Positions 1-8,248 of a stretch of 15,764 bases of DNA are shown in pieces (position 1 is the first letter of the stretch; every line of letters begins with the position of its first letter). The stretch spans positions 1 through 15,764 of the forward strand of contig DATHDP010000001.1 in the NCBI GenBank assembly GCA_035318985.1, given 5' to 3'. The notes beneath the pieces are model-generated. The model saw only the letters and a list, made by a program, of their open reading frames with translations, had not been told where the DNA came from and did no database searches. The DNA comes from VBAS01 sp035318985 (GTDB lineage: Bacteria > Bacteroidota > Bacteroidia > Chitinophagales > Chitinophagaceae). The translations under genes and the position numbers were made by a program.

Positions 1-2
1 AT

Positions 3-251
3 TGGGACGCCGAGGTGACAAAGAAATACTCTGACATTGATCTTATGCTTTCCGGCCATACACATGGTTTTCAATTTGGCATAGAAATACCCGGTTTTAA
101 ATGGAGCCCTGTCCAATACGTCTATAAACAATGGGCAGGTCACTACAAGGAGGGTAATCAACAGTTGTACATCAACAGGGGGTTCGGATTTTTAGCCTAT
201 CCCGGTCGTGTGGGTATTTTGCCAGAAATCACTGTGATCGAGCTTGTTTGA
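3..251 (+). CDS. Metallophosphoesterase, C-terminal fragment (5' end outside window)
   Basis: This is the last 82 codons of a calcineurin-like metallophosphoesterase of the YkuE type. The frame is open to the window edge, so the gene begins upstream. Visible are the C-terminal metal-binding signature SGHTHG, whose two histidines bind the dinuclear metal centre in this family, then a conserved Bacteroidota-style tail (IEIPGFKW, NRGFGF, YPGRVGILPEI). The usual second glycine in GHTHGGQ is replaced by Phe (GHTHGFQ). Members are membrane-associated or periplasmic phosphohydrolases; the substrate cannot be told from this fragment. An in-frame GTG at position 15 is an internal codon and not the start. 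The family call is firm; the exact function is unknown. Confidence 0.85.
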   Translation, partial: WDAEVTKKYSDIDLMLSGHTHGFQFGIEIPGFKWSPVQYVYKQWAGHYKEGNQQLYINRGFGFLAYPGRVGILPEITVIELV

Positions 252-398
252 TGAATAATTAAGTGAAATAATTAAATAAAGCAGCCATGGCCGGCGTTTT
301 TAAGTCTGATAAAATAGATTTTAAACTATCTAAGTATTTATAAGTCACAGCCTTTGAATTTATTTGGCCAAATAATAATTTCCGGACACCACTGCCGT

Positions 399-1430
399 AT
401 GTTGAAAAAGCTTATCATCATACTTCCCTTAGTCTTTTTGGGCGTTACTGTGTTTTCGCAAGTCTCATCTTCAGATACTACGAAGAAGAAAGAAAAGGCT
501 GAGGAGTGGGCTATTGATACAACAATTGATTACGATCTTTTGTTGCAGGACATGGATTCTTTTCTTGATTCAATTTTATTGCCTCATAGTTATCTCATCG
601 GAAGTCTTGCAGCAGGCAGAGGTTATTTCAACTACACGAGCAAATCAACAACTTTACTAGAAACGAGAAAAAATTTTACCTACATACCAACTCTTGGATA
701 TTATCATAAATCCGGACTAAGCTTAAATACAACCGGCAATATAATTACCGAAAATAATAAACCAAATCTTTATCAAATAGCTGTAAGCCCGGGGTATGAT
801 TATCTTGAAAACAGGGACCTTGCAACAGGTATTACTTACACCAGATTTTTTACAAAAGATACACTCTCGTTTTATACCACGCCTTTACAAAATGAATTGT
901 TTGCTTATTTTACTTATCGTAAATGGTGGATCAGGCCAACAATTGCACTTAGCTATGGATGGGGTAATCGAACAGATTATGAAGAAAGAGAAGAGTTAAT
1001 ACAGGATCTTCGTTTACGTCGCAGAGGGATTACCAGGATCAATTCAAAAGAATCGATCACCGATTTTTCCGTCATCGCTTCATTGCGTCATGATTTTTAT
1101 TGGCTCGGCATTTTTTCTTATAAAGATCATTTACGTATCACACCACAACTTGCTTTTATTAGCGGTACACAAAATTTTGGTTTCAATCAATCAGCAAATA
1201 CGTATGCTACCATTGTTCGTACCGGTGCCAATGTTTTATATAATTCTGAAAGTGTTTTTCTGGATGACCAATTGAAGTTTCAGCCCCTTTCGCTTACTAT
1301 GTTTTTAAGAACTGAATATTCTATTGGTAAATTCTTTGTTCAGCCCCAGCTTGTGTTTGATTATTATTTCCCGACAGACCAGGATAATTTCAGCACCCTC
1401 TTCTCTATTAATCTTGGAATGATATTCTGA
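399..1430 (+). CDS. Outer-membrane beta-barrel protein of unknown function
   Basis: A 343-residue secreted protein. I chose the ATG at 399, not the in-frame TTG at 354, because the ATG directly begins a classical signal peptide (MLKKLIIILPLVFLGVTVFS, cleavage near FSQ). The mature N-terminus is polar and charged (SSSDTTKKKEKAEE), followed by an acidic segment and then a long run of alternating hydrophobic and polar strands rich in Tyr, Phe and Thr. The last residues, SINLGMIF, end in Phe, the usual C-terminal signature of outer-membrane barrels recognised by the BAM complex. I do not recognise a named family. A second barrel gene follows 143 bp downstream on the same strand. No clear terminator lies between the two, so co-transcription is possible. 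Confidence 0.75.
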   Translation: MLKKLIIILPLVFLGVTVFSQVSSSDTTKKKEKAEEWAIDTTIDYDLLLQDMDSFLDSILLPHSYLIGSLAAGRGYFNYTSKSTTLLETRKNFTYIPTLGYYHKSGLSLNTTGNIITENNKPNLYQIAVSPGYDYLENRDLATGITYTRFFTKDTLSFYTTPLQNELFAYFTYRKWWIRPTIALSYGWGNRTDYEEREELIQDLRLRRRGITRINSKESITDFSVIASLRHDFYWLGIFSYKDHLRITPQLAFISGTQNFGFNQSANTYATIVRTGANVLYNSESVFLDDQLKFQPLSLTMFLRTEYSIGKFFVQPQLVFDYYFPTDQDNFSTLFSINLGMIF

Positions 1431-1573
1431 GACTTTTACATTTTGTTACCAATTAGAAAGCAATAAGGTGTTATTAAAAGAGTTAAAGCATTGTCTTTTA
1501 AAGATTATTAACAACACAAAACTCCCGGTGGCATTATAGTTGAAGTTTTACACACCAAACAAAAATTTCTTAC

Positions 1574-2164
1574 ATGAAAACAAAACTTGCTATCATGGCC
1601 ATTGCATTGTTTACAGTGCAGGCAGCATCGGCCCAATTCCACATCGGCGCAAAAGCCGGCGCTAATCTTGTGAAGGTTGATGGAAAATCTTTCAAAGATG
1701 AGTTTAGATATAACTATCATGTCGGTGGGTTTGCTGAAATTGGTCTTACAAGAGACGGGAAGCTTACTCTTCAGCCTGAAGTTTTATTTAACCAGTATTC
1801 TACAACTCTCGACAGTAGTTTCAAATCAATTTATGAAAATGTACTCAGCTCAGAGCAAGCTCATGTAAAGCTCAATTATCTTACTATCCCGATCTTACTT
1901 AATTATCGATTGATCGGACCTCTTTACTTACAAGCCGGCCCTGCATTTAGCATCTTAATGAATCAGGATAAGAACTTTTTGCAAAATGGTGGCGAAGCAT
2001 TTAAGAATGGAGATTTTTCAATGATTGGTGGTGCACAAGTTAGAATAGCGAAAATTTATTTATCGGGTCGTTATGTTGTTGGCCTTGCCAATATCAATGA
2101 CATCGATAACCAGGACAAATGGAAAAGCCAGGCAATACAATTATCAGTCGGATTGTCTCTCTAA
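1574..2164 (+). CDS. PorT-like outer-membrane beta-barrel protein
   Basis: A 196-residue protein with a signal peptide (MKTKLAIMAIALFTVQAASA, cleavage before QFHIG). The mature start, HIGAKAGANLVKVDG, is typical of the Bacteroidota 'outer membrane beta-barrel' family (OMP_b-brl_2 / PorT-like), which begins GxKxGxNL. Strand pairs follow (LQPEVLFNQYSTTL, LNYLTIPILLNYRL, LYLQAGPAFSIL), and the protein ends in the strand IQLSVGLSL. It is small, about 8 strands by inspection, and has no visible plug or ligand domain. True PorT is a type IX secretion component, but this fold is very common and usually has no assigned role, so I leave the symbol empty. A strong terminator lies 21 bp downstream. Confidence 0.8.
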   Translation: MKTKLAIMAIALFTVQAASAQFHIGAKAGANLVKVDGKSFKDEFRYNYHVGGFAEIGLTRDGKLTLQPEVLFNQYSTTLDSSFKSIYENVLSSEQAHVKLNYLTIPILLNYRLIGPLYLQAGPAFSILMNQDKNFLQNGGEAFKNGDFSMIGGAQVRIAKIYLSGRYVVGLANINDIDNQDKWKSQAIQLSVGLSL

Positions 2165-2185
2165 GTTCATATATCTCTTGAAGCT

Positions 2186-2218
2186 ATCCCTCTCGCTACG
2201 GCGGGAGGGATTTTTTTT
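2186..2218 (+). terminator. Rho-independent terminator with UACG tetraloop
   Basis: An 11-bp stem (2186-2196 with 2201-2211, one T-G wobble) is closed by C-G around the loop TACG, followed by an eight-T run (2211-2218). The loop belongs to the very stable UNCG tetraloop class. It ends the transcript of the beta-barrel gene 21 bp upstream. Confidence 0.92.
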
Positions 2219-2324
2219 GTCGTCACATTATAAATATTGATCGGGGTTACTTATGAATATACTTTCAGGAATTTCACCAAAATCCATCTGAATCTCTGGA
2301 AATTCCGATTAGCAGGCATAAAAC

Positions 2325-2355
2325 TTGACAACTATAGATTCACTGCTTATTTTTA
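2325..2355 (+). promoter_or_regulatory. Likely promoter of lon
   Basis: TTGACA at 2325-2330 and TATTTTTA at 2348-2355 fit the Bacteroidota pattern TTG, about 20 bp, then TAnnTTTG (last base mismatched). The hexamer is also a perfect sigma70-type -35 box 17 bp from TATTTT. Transcription would begin near 2360, giving a leader of about 40 nt before the ATG at 2403. If correct, the in-frame TTG at 2325 is promoter sequence and not a start codon. Confidence 0.5.
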
Positions 2356-2402
2356 ACCCCTTGGCCAATAAAGTGTCAGGTTGTCAAAACGAAGATCAAC
2401 TA

Positions 2403-4805
2403 ATGAAAGATTCTAATTTTTTTCTGCGACCGGAAGATGAAATGGATTTTATACCAATAATTCCTCTGAATGAAAGTGATGGTGAAACCGGCGATGGGAC
2501 TGATATTCCGGATGAATTGCCTGTAATTCCCCTTCGAAATACGGTACTTTTTCCAGGTGTGGTGCTTCCAATAACGGTTGGCCGGGATAAGAGCATTAAG
2601 GCTGTAAATGACGCTTACAAGGCTGACAAATTGATTGGCGTTGTTGCACAAAAAGACAGTAATGTAGAAGACCCCGGAATTCCTGATATAGAAAATATTG
2701 GAACGGTAGCAAGGATCGTAAAGCTTATAAAAATGCCGGATGGCGGTACTACCGTTATTATACAAGGCAGAAATCGGTTTAAGATAAAAAATATTCTTTC
2801 TGATGATCCTTATTTCAAGGCGAGTATTGAGATTATAAAAGAAGAGGAGTCGCCGAAGGATGAAGACTTTGCGGCTTATATTTCAAATATAAAAGAAACA
2901 GCATCTGAAATTATCCAACTCTCACCAAACATTCCTGCCGAAGCTTCTATCATTTTACGCAATATTGAAAACCCGGCTTTTCTTATTCATTTCGTTTCAA
3001 GCAATCTCAACGCTGAGCTAAAAGAAAAGCAACAGCTGCTTGAAACAAATAATATTCGTGAAAGAGCGGATACACTGATGAAGATGCTGCAACGTGAATT
3101 GCAATTTGCTGAATTAAAAAATAAAGTAACTACAAAAACAAAAACAGAACTGGAGAAACAGCAAAGAGATTATTTTTTGCAGCAGCAGATGAAGAGCATT
3201 AAAGAGGAACTGGGTGGTGATTCAAATGACAGGGAAATAAAAGAGATGCAGAAAAAAGCTGACGCTAAAAAATGGTCAGCAGCAGCAAAAGAAATGTTTC
3301 AGAAAGGGATTGAGAAGTTAGAAAGAATGCATCCGACCACACCGGATTATTCCGTTGTATACAATCATCTTGATCTTATGCTTGATCTTCCATGGGAAGA
3401 ATATACTGCTGATAAATATGATCTGAGAAAAGCAAAGAAGGTGCTTGACAATGATCATTACGGTATGGAAAAGATTAAAGAAAGAATTCTTGAATATTTA
3501 GCAGTATTGAAATTGAAAGGCGATATGAAGAGCCCGATACTTTGTTTTGTTGGTCCTCCGGGTATCGGTAAAACATCGTTGGGAAAAAGTATTGCAAATG
3601 CTATTGGAAGAAAATATATAAGACAAAGCCTTGGCGGCTTACATGATGAAAGTGAGATAAGAGGACATCGTAAAACATATATTGGCGCAATGCCCGGACG
3701 TATTTTGCAATCTATTCGCAAAGCAAAGACCTCAAATCCTGTGATGATACTTGATGAGATAGATAAGGTGGGAAATGATTTTCGCGGCGATCCTTCTTCT
3801 GCATTATTGGAGGTGCTTGATCCGGAGCAGAATAATACTTTTTATGATAATTATCTTGAGCTTGAGTACGACCTGAGCAAAGTGCTTTTTATCGCAACAG
3901 CTAATAATCTTCAAAACATTCAGCCTGCACTACGTGACAGGCTTGAGATCATTGATCTTGGTGGTTATGCTGTTGAGGAAAAATTGGAAATTGCGAAGCG
4001 TCATTTAATTCCAAAGCAAAAAGAAGCTCATGGATTAAAGACCACCAATTTTACCATCAATGATAAGATCATCGAAAAAATGATCCAGGAGTATACAAGA
4101 GAAAGCGGCGTTCGTGAATTGGACAGGCATATTGCATCTATAATGCGTAACCAGGCAAAAGAACTTGCATTGAATGAAAAAGTAAGAGCAAATATTTCAT
4201 CCAATGATGTTGAAAGAATACTTGGCAAGCCAAAATATAGTAATGACCTGTATAAGTCAATAAATATTCCCGGAGTGGCAATTGGTCTTGCGTGGACCTA
4301 TGTTGGCGGCGATATATTATTTATGGAAACGAGTCTTAGTGAAGGGAAAGGTGAATTAAAGATCACCGGCAATCTTGGAAATGTGATGAAAGAAAGTGCA
4401 AGCACAGCACTCAGTTATTTACAGGCCAATGCAAAAAAATACGGCATTGATCAAAAACTTTTTGACAAAAGAAACATACATATTCATGTACCTGAGGGAG
4501 CTGTACCAAAGGATGGTCCCAGCGCAGGTATTACAATGATGACCTCGATTGCCTCCGCTTTTACAGGAAAAAAAGTAAAGCCATTTCTTGCCATGACCGG
4601 TGAGATCACACTTCGCGGCCAAGTGTTGCCAGTTGGTGGCATAAAAGAGAAAGTTCTTGCTGCCAAACGTGCCGGCATTAAAGAAGTGATCGTTTGCTCA
4701 CAAAATGAAAAAGATGTTGACGAGATCGATCCTGATTTTATAAAAGGCCTGAAATTCCGTTATGTAAAAAATATGAGCCAGGTGTTGGAGCTCGCCTTAG
4801 ATTAA
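2403..4805 (+). CDS. lon: ATP-dependent Lon protease
   Basis: An 800-residue cytosolic ATP-dependent serine protease that degrades misfolded and regulatory proteins. Numbering is from the ATG at 2403, chosen over an in-frame TTG at 2325 that looks like a promoter element. The N-terminal substrate-binding domain starts at LPVIPLRN (39-46) after an acidic leader. A coiled-coil-rich linker follows (about 215-300). The AAA+ module carries Walker A GPPGIGKT (384-391) and Walker B VMILDE (447-452). The protease domain carries the Ser-Lys dyad: S707 in PKDGPSAG and K750 in GGIKEK, 43 residues apart as in E. coli Lon (S679/K722). Length and domain order are complete for LonA. The gene appears to be transcribed alone, with a promoter-like sequence before it and a hairpin after it. 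Confidence 0.97.
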   Translation: MKDSNFFLRPEDEMDFIPIIPLNESDGETGDGTDIPDELPVIPLRNTVLFPGVVLPITVGRDKSIKAVNDAYKADKLIGVVAQKDSNVEDPGIPDIENIGTVARIVKLIKMPDGGTTVIIQGRNRFKIKNILSDDPYFKASIEIIKEEESPKDEDFAAYISNIKETASEIIQLSPNIPAEASIILRNIENPAFLIHFVSSNLNAELKEKQQLLETNNIRERADTLMKMLQRELQFAELKNKVTTKTKTELEKQQRDYFLQQQMKSIKEELGGDSNDREIKEMQKKADAKKWSAAAKEMFQKGIEKLERMHPTTPDYSVVYNHLDLMLDLPWEEYTADKYDLRKAKKVLDNDHYGMEKIKERILEYLAVLKLKGDMKSPILCFVGPPGIGKTSLGKSIANAIGRKYIRQSLGGLHDESEIRGHRKTYIGAMPGRILQSIRKAKTSNPVMILDEIDKVGNDFRGDPSSALLEVLDPEQNNTFYDNYLELEYDLSKVLFIATANNLQNIQPALRDRLEIIDLGGYAVEEKLEIAKRHLIPKQKEAHGLKTTNFTINDKIIEKMIQEYTRESGVRELDRHIASIMRNQAKELALNEKVRANISSNDVERILGKPKYSNDLYKSINIPGVAIGLAWTYVGGDILFMETSLSEGKGELKITGNLGNVMKESASTALSYLQANAKKYGIDQKLFDKRNIHIHVPEGAVPKDGPSAGITMMTSIASAFTGKKVKPFLAMTGEITLRGQVLPVGGIKEKVLAAKRAGIKEVIVCSQNEKDVDEIDPDFIKGLKFRYVKNMSQVLELALD

Positions 4806-4896
4806 AATATTTCCAGTTACAGGCAACCTTTGCTGGTGTTTTTTGTTATTAGAGTATATACAAATCTCTCCAAGTTGGTTGTTTTAAGGGTTTACA

Positions 4897-4932
4897 AAAG
4901 AAATTCCTCGGCATCTCCGGGGGAATTTCTTT
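4897..4932 (+). terminator. Hairpin after lon, weak terminator
   Basis: An inverted repeat pairs AAAGAAATTCC (4897-4907) with GGAATTTCTTT (4922-4932), a stem of 11 bp with a 14-nt loop. The run of T downstream is short and interrupted by C, so termination may be partial. It sits between lon and the PorQ-like gene and could also act on the opposite strand, where the A-rich arm becomes a T-rich tail. Confidence 0.5.
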
Positions 4933-4974
4933 ACATGGTTTTACACTCTGCATAAGTTTCCTCAACTTAGCTCT

Positions 4975-6033
4975 TTGCGCCTGTTCATAATAATATTATC
5001 CGTTCTTCTTTCTTCGCCCCTGTTTGCACAAACTATTGGGGGCAGTTCGGTATTTAATTTTTTAAAACTTCCCCATACGCCTCAGCTTACTGCATTGGGT
5101 GGAGTAAATGTATCAGTACCATCTAACGATGTTGGTCTTGCATTTAATAACCCTTCGCTTCTTAAAAAAGAAATGCATACACAAATGAATGCAGTGTTCA
5201 ATAATTTTTATGCGGGTATAAATGCTTATCATTTATCTTTTGGATACAGGAATGAAAAACTGAAAACAAATTTTGGATGGGGGCTTAACTATTTTGATTA
5301 TGGAAAAATTTCAGAAACGGATGCTACAGGTAATATTCTTGGTGCAATGAAACCAACCGATTGGGTAATGCAGGTATCTGCATCACGCAGCTATTTGCAA
5401 AAATGGAACTATGGAGCCAGTTTCAAATTCATTTCTTCAAACTATGGCGTTTACAGGTCAAATGGTATTGCGATGGATTTTGGCATTTTATATACCGACA
5501 CTGCGAATCTCCTTTCAGTTTCATTAGTTGCAAAGAATATGGGTTATCAATTAAAGCAATATGCAGGTACTGAAGCCGAAGAGTTACCGTTTGATCTGCA
5601 AGTTGGAATTACCAAAAAATTAAAGAACGCACCATTAGCTTTTTCATTTACTACACATCATTTGCATCAATTTGATATTCGTTATAATGATACGGCCTTT
5701 AACAATGAGAATACTGGCACAGCGAAGGATGGCAATTTTACTCTTGATAAAATTTTCAGGCATTTTGTTTTTGCTGCTCAAGTTTTTCCGGTACCCCAAA
5801 TTGAAGTAACAATTGGATATAATCATCTCCTGCGACAAGAATTGAATATTGCTAATACTACAAATGGCTTAAATGGCTTCTCAGTGGGAGTGGGGCTTGT
5901 TGTAAAAAAAATACAGGTTCGGTATGCAAGAACGCAGTACCAGAATAATACAGCTTACGATCAATTAGGGTTAAGCCTTCAATTAAATGAACATTTTGGC
6001 CTGGGAAAATTTGGCGAAAAAATAGGATGGTGA
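4975..6033 (+). CDS. porQ: Type IX secretion system protein PorQ
   Basis: A 352-residue outer-membrane beta-barrel protein of the type IX secretion system, the Bacteroidota route for C-terminal-domain cargo. In Porphyromonas, PorQ is an outer-membrane partner of the PorU/PorV/PorZ attachment machinery. The start is TTG: it begins a complete signal peptide (MRLFIIILSVLLSSPLFAQ), whereas the first in-frame ATG is residue 67, inside the barrel. The mature N-terminus carries the recognisable PorQ pattern GGSSVFNFLKLP (22-33), ALGGVNVSV (40-48) and FNNPSLL (57-63). The rest alternates beta strands and turns through the Leu- and Gly-rich end. No other T9SS gene is in the window, which is normal since these genes are scattered. 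A TAnnTTTC-like element at 4953-4960 may be its promoter. Confidence 0.82.
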   Translation: MRLFIIILSVLLSSPLFAQTIGGSSVFNFLKLPHTPQLTALGGVNVSVPSNDVGLAFNNPSLLKKEMHTQMNAVFNNFYAGINAYHLSFGYRNEKLKTNFGWGLNYFDYGKISETDATGNILGAMKPTDWVMQVSASRSYLQKWNYGASFKFISSNYGVYRSNGIAMDFGILYTDTANLLSVSLVAKNMGYQLKQYAGTEAEELPFDLQVGITKKLKNAPLAFSFTTHHLHQFDIRYNDTAFNNENTGTAKDGNFTLDKIFRHFVFAAQVFPVPQIEVTIGYNHLLRQELNIANTTNGLNGFSVGVGLVVKKIQVRYARTQYQNNTAYDQLGLSLQLNEHFGLGKFGEKIGW

Positions 6034-6106
6034 TTCTGCAAAGAATGGATAAATTTACGTTTCCTCCCTTTGAAATGCCTCCCCGTATTTTTAATAATAA
6101 TTCATA

Positions 6107-6682
6107 ATGCGTTTATTCACAATATTACTGGGATCACTTTTTATTTTTCAATCTGTTGCTATTGGACAGAAATCGAAAAGTAAAAAAAACGTGCCCGAGC
6201 AAAAGGGCCCTAAAATATTTGAAACAGTAGGAGACAGCCTTCGCAAGGATTCTATTGTTTATTATGAAACGGAAATTGGTTATATCATGCCTGATCTTAG
6301 CCCCAAGTTCAAAGGCAGATGGGCGATCAATGTAATGAGGAGACAGGCAAGGGCTGTTCCGGATTCTTTAACTGCAGCTTACCTGGAGTTTTATGGCGAT
6401 ACGCTTTTTTCTGCTGTTGTAGGTTGCAATAAATTTTCAGGCAAGTACATAATTAAAGGTCCTACGATTAAATTTATAATTTCCGATACAGCATTAGCAG
6501 ATACTACTATAGCATTATCCGATACAGCCTTAGCTGCGTGTCCGAAGACAGAAATTGAAAGATGGTTTATTAAACTTATACAAGAAAGGGTCAGCTATTT
6601 TGGTATCGATGAAAAAATTTTATACCTCAAAGATGTAGCATTCAATATAGTTTTTGATTGTGCTAAGAAGCCCGGCGAATGA
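6107..6682 (+). CDS. META-domain (HslJ-like) secreted protein
   Basis: A 191-residue protein with a signal peptide (MRLFTILLGSLFIFQSVAIG, about 1-20) and a basic mature start (KSKSKKN). The second half matches the META/HslJ fold: GRW (70-72), LEFYGDTLFSAVVGCNKFSGKY (93-114), an AC pair (144-145) followed by a helix ending near 160, then strands up to residue 184. META proteins are periplasmic or outer-membrane associated and have been linked to motility or heat and antibiotic tolerance, but no reaction is known. An imperfect 12-residue duplication (SDTALA at 126 and again at 138) sits just before the AC pair. The gene follows porQ by 73 bp and converges on the methyltransferase gene with a 23-bp gap. 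Confidence 0.72.
   Translation: MRLFTILLGSLFIFQSVAIGQKSKSKKNVPEQKGPKIFETVGDSLRKDSIVYYETEIGYIMPDLSPKFKGRWAINVMRRQARAVPDSLTAAYLEFYGDTLFSAVVGCNKFSGKYIIKGPTIKFIISDTALADTTIALSDTALAACPKTEIERWFIKLIQERVSYFGIDEKILYLKDVAFNIVFDCAKKPGE
6482..6534 (+). repeat. Short direct duplication inside the META-domain gene
   Basis: Two 17-bp copies (6482-6498 and 6518-6534) differ at one base and are 36 bp apart, so the frame is kept. They encode SDTALA twice and insert 12 residues next to the conserved AC pair. This looks like a recent in-frame tandem duplication. Confidence 0.75.
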
Positions 6683-6705
6683 TCCACTGTAATTTTCTTA
6701 CTACT

Positions 6706-8079
6706 TCATATTTCGCCTAAATTTTTCATCAGGTAAATTATCCTGTTGCTATCGGGCACTTGCACTTTTTCTGTAATCGTAAACCTTTTCCGGAAAACAT
6801 TTTCAAAATGTTCTCGGGTGTATTCCGGATAAATGTCCTTTTTATTCTGAAGAAGCAACTGCACTTTTTCATCTTCTTTAGGAACAAATTCAATGATCAG
6901 TTGATTTGAAAATCCATAAAGATATTCTGCTATTTTATTCAAAGGCAAATTATATCCTATAGCCAGGTGATGAACCAGCGCCAAGGCCATTACGGCATTT
7001 GTATGAATTCTTTCTCCGAACGAAGCTCTCTCATTGTTAGCAAAGCCTGAAGCAGAGGATGGGTTCATTAGATCCATACAGAGAGGAAGAATGTTTGTGA
7101 TATTTTCTTCTTTAACTTTTTTATACAAAGCATTAATACATTGATCATCTTTATCTATTGCTATTACATCAAATTTTTTTACAGCAGCAAGAAGGGAAAA
7201 GAAGCCGTCATTCGCACCAAGATCAAGTAATTTCCTGCCATCGAGTTTTTGAAGCATGTTATTTATGATCTCTTCCTTTTTTCCGAGATATTGCCTGCTT
7301 AATATTGTTTCAGTATAATAATTGCTCCATTCTGTTTTATCAATGTTATTAAGATTCCTGATAATGCCATCAAGATGAGAAATAAGATTAAACAGTTTGT
7401 TCTTACTGAAAGAAGTCGTCGGTTCTGTGTGATTAGGCTTCTTACTCAACTTGTTTTGTAGAAAGACATGCAGCCATACGCCAGCATTAAGCCTGCTATT
7501 CCATGGCAAAAGCTTTGCAGTAATATTTACAGGTATTCCATTTGGATAGCTATTCAGGTATGGTTGAATACTTGTTTTATGATAATGAGAAAGTAAAAGT
7601 GGAAATAAAAAAGATTCACAAAATTGCCGGTATGCTATCCAGGGAAGTGAAGGGTCATATTTTTCAAAAGATAAGGTGTCAATAAAAACAGCTTTTCCAT
7701 TTAAGAACTGCACGTTGTAAGGTGTAGCGTCTTTTAAGATCATTCCTTTGTCTATGGAATGTTTTACAATTTCCAGTGTCAGCAGTGCCGCATCTTTCAA
7801 TTGCTCAAAACACCATTCATACGGATAACTTGTGAATGGAACTTGTTCAGGCAACAGCGTAAGATACCAATCGTCGGAATGCAAAATATTTTCGGTCACT
7901 TCTTCATAAGGGAGCAGTAATTTTTTTTCCTGGAGAAATGAGGAAAGACCTGACCTGGTTAACAGGTCATAATGACCAGCGTATATTTTATTTACCTGTC
8001 TGTAAAATTTTCCCGAGGCTTGAAAAATAAAACCTGATGGATCTTTGTAAGAAGCTGGATGTCGTGTATGATCGGCCAT
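6706..8079 (-). CDS. Two-domain protein: kinase-like N-terminal half, SAM methyltransferase C-terminal half
   Basis: A 457-residue cytosolic protein. The C-terminal half (about 255-457) is a Rossmann-fold SAM-dependent methyltransferase: motif I is LLDLGANDGFFS (284-295), the acidic end of strand 2 is VIAIDKDD (305-312), and ALALVHHL (365-372) follows strand 4. The N-terminal half resembles a protein-kinase/APH fold: KDATPYNVQF (116-125) looks like the catalytic-loop pattern DxxPxNV, and VFIDTLSFE (131-139) looks like the metal-binding ID motif. It could be an active small-molecule kinase or a degenerate scaffold. From memory, similar proteins are annotated as NoeA-like methyltransferases, with unknown substrate; this was not checked. 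The ATG at 8079 shares its A with the upstream TAA (TAATG), which implies translational coupling. Confidence 0.72.
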   Translation of the reverse strand: MADHTRHPASYKDPSGFIFQASGKFYRQVNKIYAGHYDLLTRSGLSSFLQEKKLLLPYEEVTENILHSDDWYLTLLPEQVPFTSYPYEWCFEQLKDAALLTLEIVKHSIDKGMILKDATPYNVQFLNGKAVFIDTLSFEKYDPSLPWIAYRQFCESFLFPLLLSHYHKTSIQPYLNSYPNGIPVNITAKLLPWNSRLNAGVWLHVFLQNKLSKKPNHTEPTTSFSKNKLFNLISHLDGIIRNLNNIDKTEWSNYYTETILSRQYLGKKEEIINNMLQKLDGRKLLDLGANDGFFSLLAAVKKFDVIAIDKDDQCINALYKKVKEENITNILPLCMDLMNPSSASGFANNERASFGERIHTNAVMALALVHHLAIGYNLPLNKIAEYLYGFSNQLIIEFVPKEDEKVQLLLQNKKDIYPEYTREHFENVFRKRFTITEKVQVPDSNRIIYLMKNLGEI

Positions 8080-8246
8080 TAGCTGTCTTTTGGAGGAACC
8101 TCATCTTTGTTTTTCCGTGAAAAGAATGATTTGATCTTCATCCTGATATTTTTGAAATAAACAGCCACTCCAAGTACAGCCGCAATAATAACTTGCACAA
8201 GATAACTTCCGCTGCCGGGATCGATATATAAGATGTAAATATGCAT
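8079..8246 (-). CDS. Small single-pass membrane protein with IDPGSGSY motif
   Basis: A 55-residue protein: MHIYILYIDPGSGSYLVQ at the start, then a hydrophobic helix (about 15-31, VQVIIAAVLGVAVYF) and a strongly basic tail (KNIRMKIKSFFSRKNK) ending in EVPPKDS. The positive-inside rule puts the tail in the cytoplasm. It starts 2 bp after the stop of the M42 peptidase gene, and its TAA overlaps the methyltransferase ATG by one base. This tight fit on both sides is the main reason to believe it is real. A longer frame over the same bases (8101-8298) lacks such features and I reject it. From memory, short proteins with a (Y/I)DPG(T/S)GS motif followed by one helix recur beside envelope genes. Function is unknown; it may recruit the coupled methyltransferase to the membrane. 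Confidence 0.78.
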   Translation of the reverse strand: MHIYILYIDPGSGSYLVQVIIAAVLGVAVYFKNIRMKIKSFFSRKNKDEVPPKDS

Positions 8247-8248
8247 GC

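Noticed and set aside
287..343. An 18-codon ATG frame (MAGVFKSDK...) between the first two genes
   Set aside because: Too short, with no motif, coupling or promoter to support it.
354..398. TTG start for the first beta-barrel gene
   Set aside because: The ATG at 399 begins the signal peptide directly; the extra 15 residues would bury it.
4815..4848. Possible second terminator directly after lon with a T run
   Set aside because: Only four base pairs (CCAG with CTGG) form around a long loop, which is too weak.
6070..6094. TTTG and TATTTTTA before the META-domain gene as a promoter
   Set aside because: The 13-bp spacing and the last-base mismatch do not fit the pattern of the other promoters.
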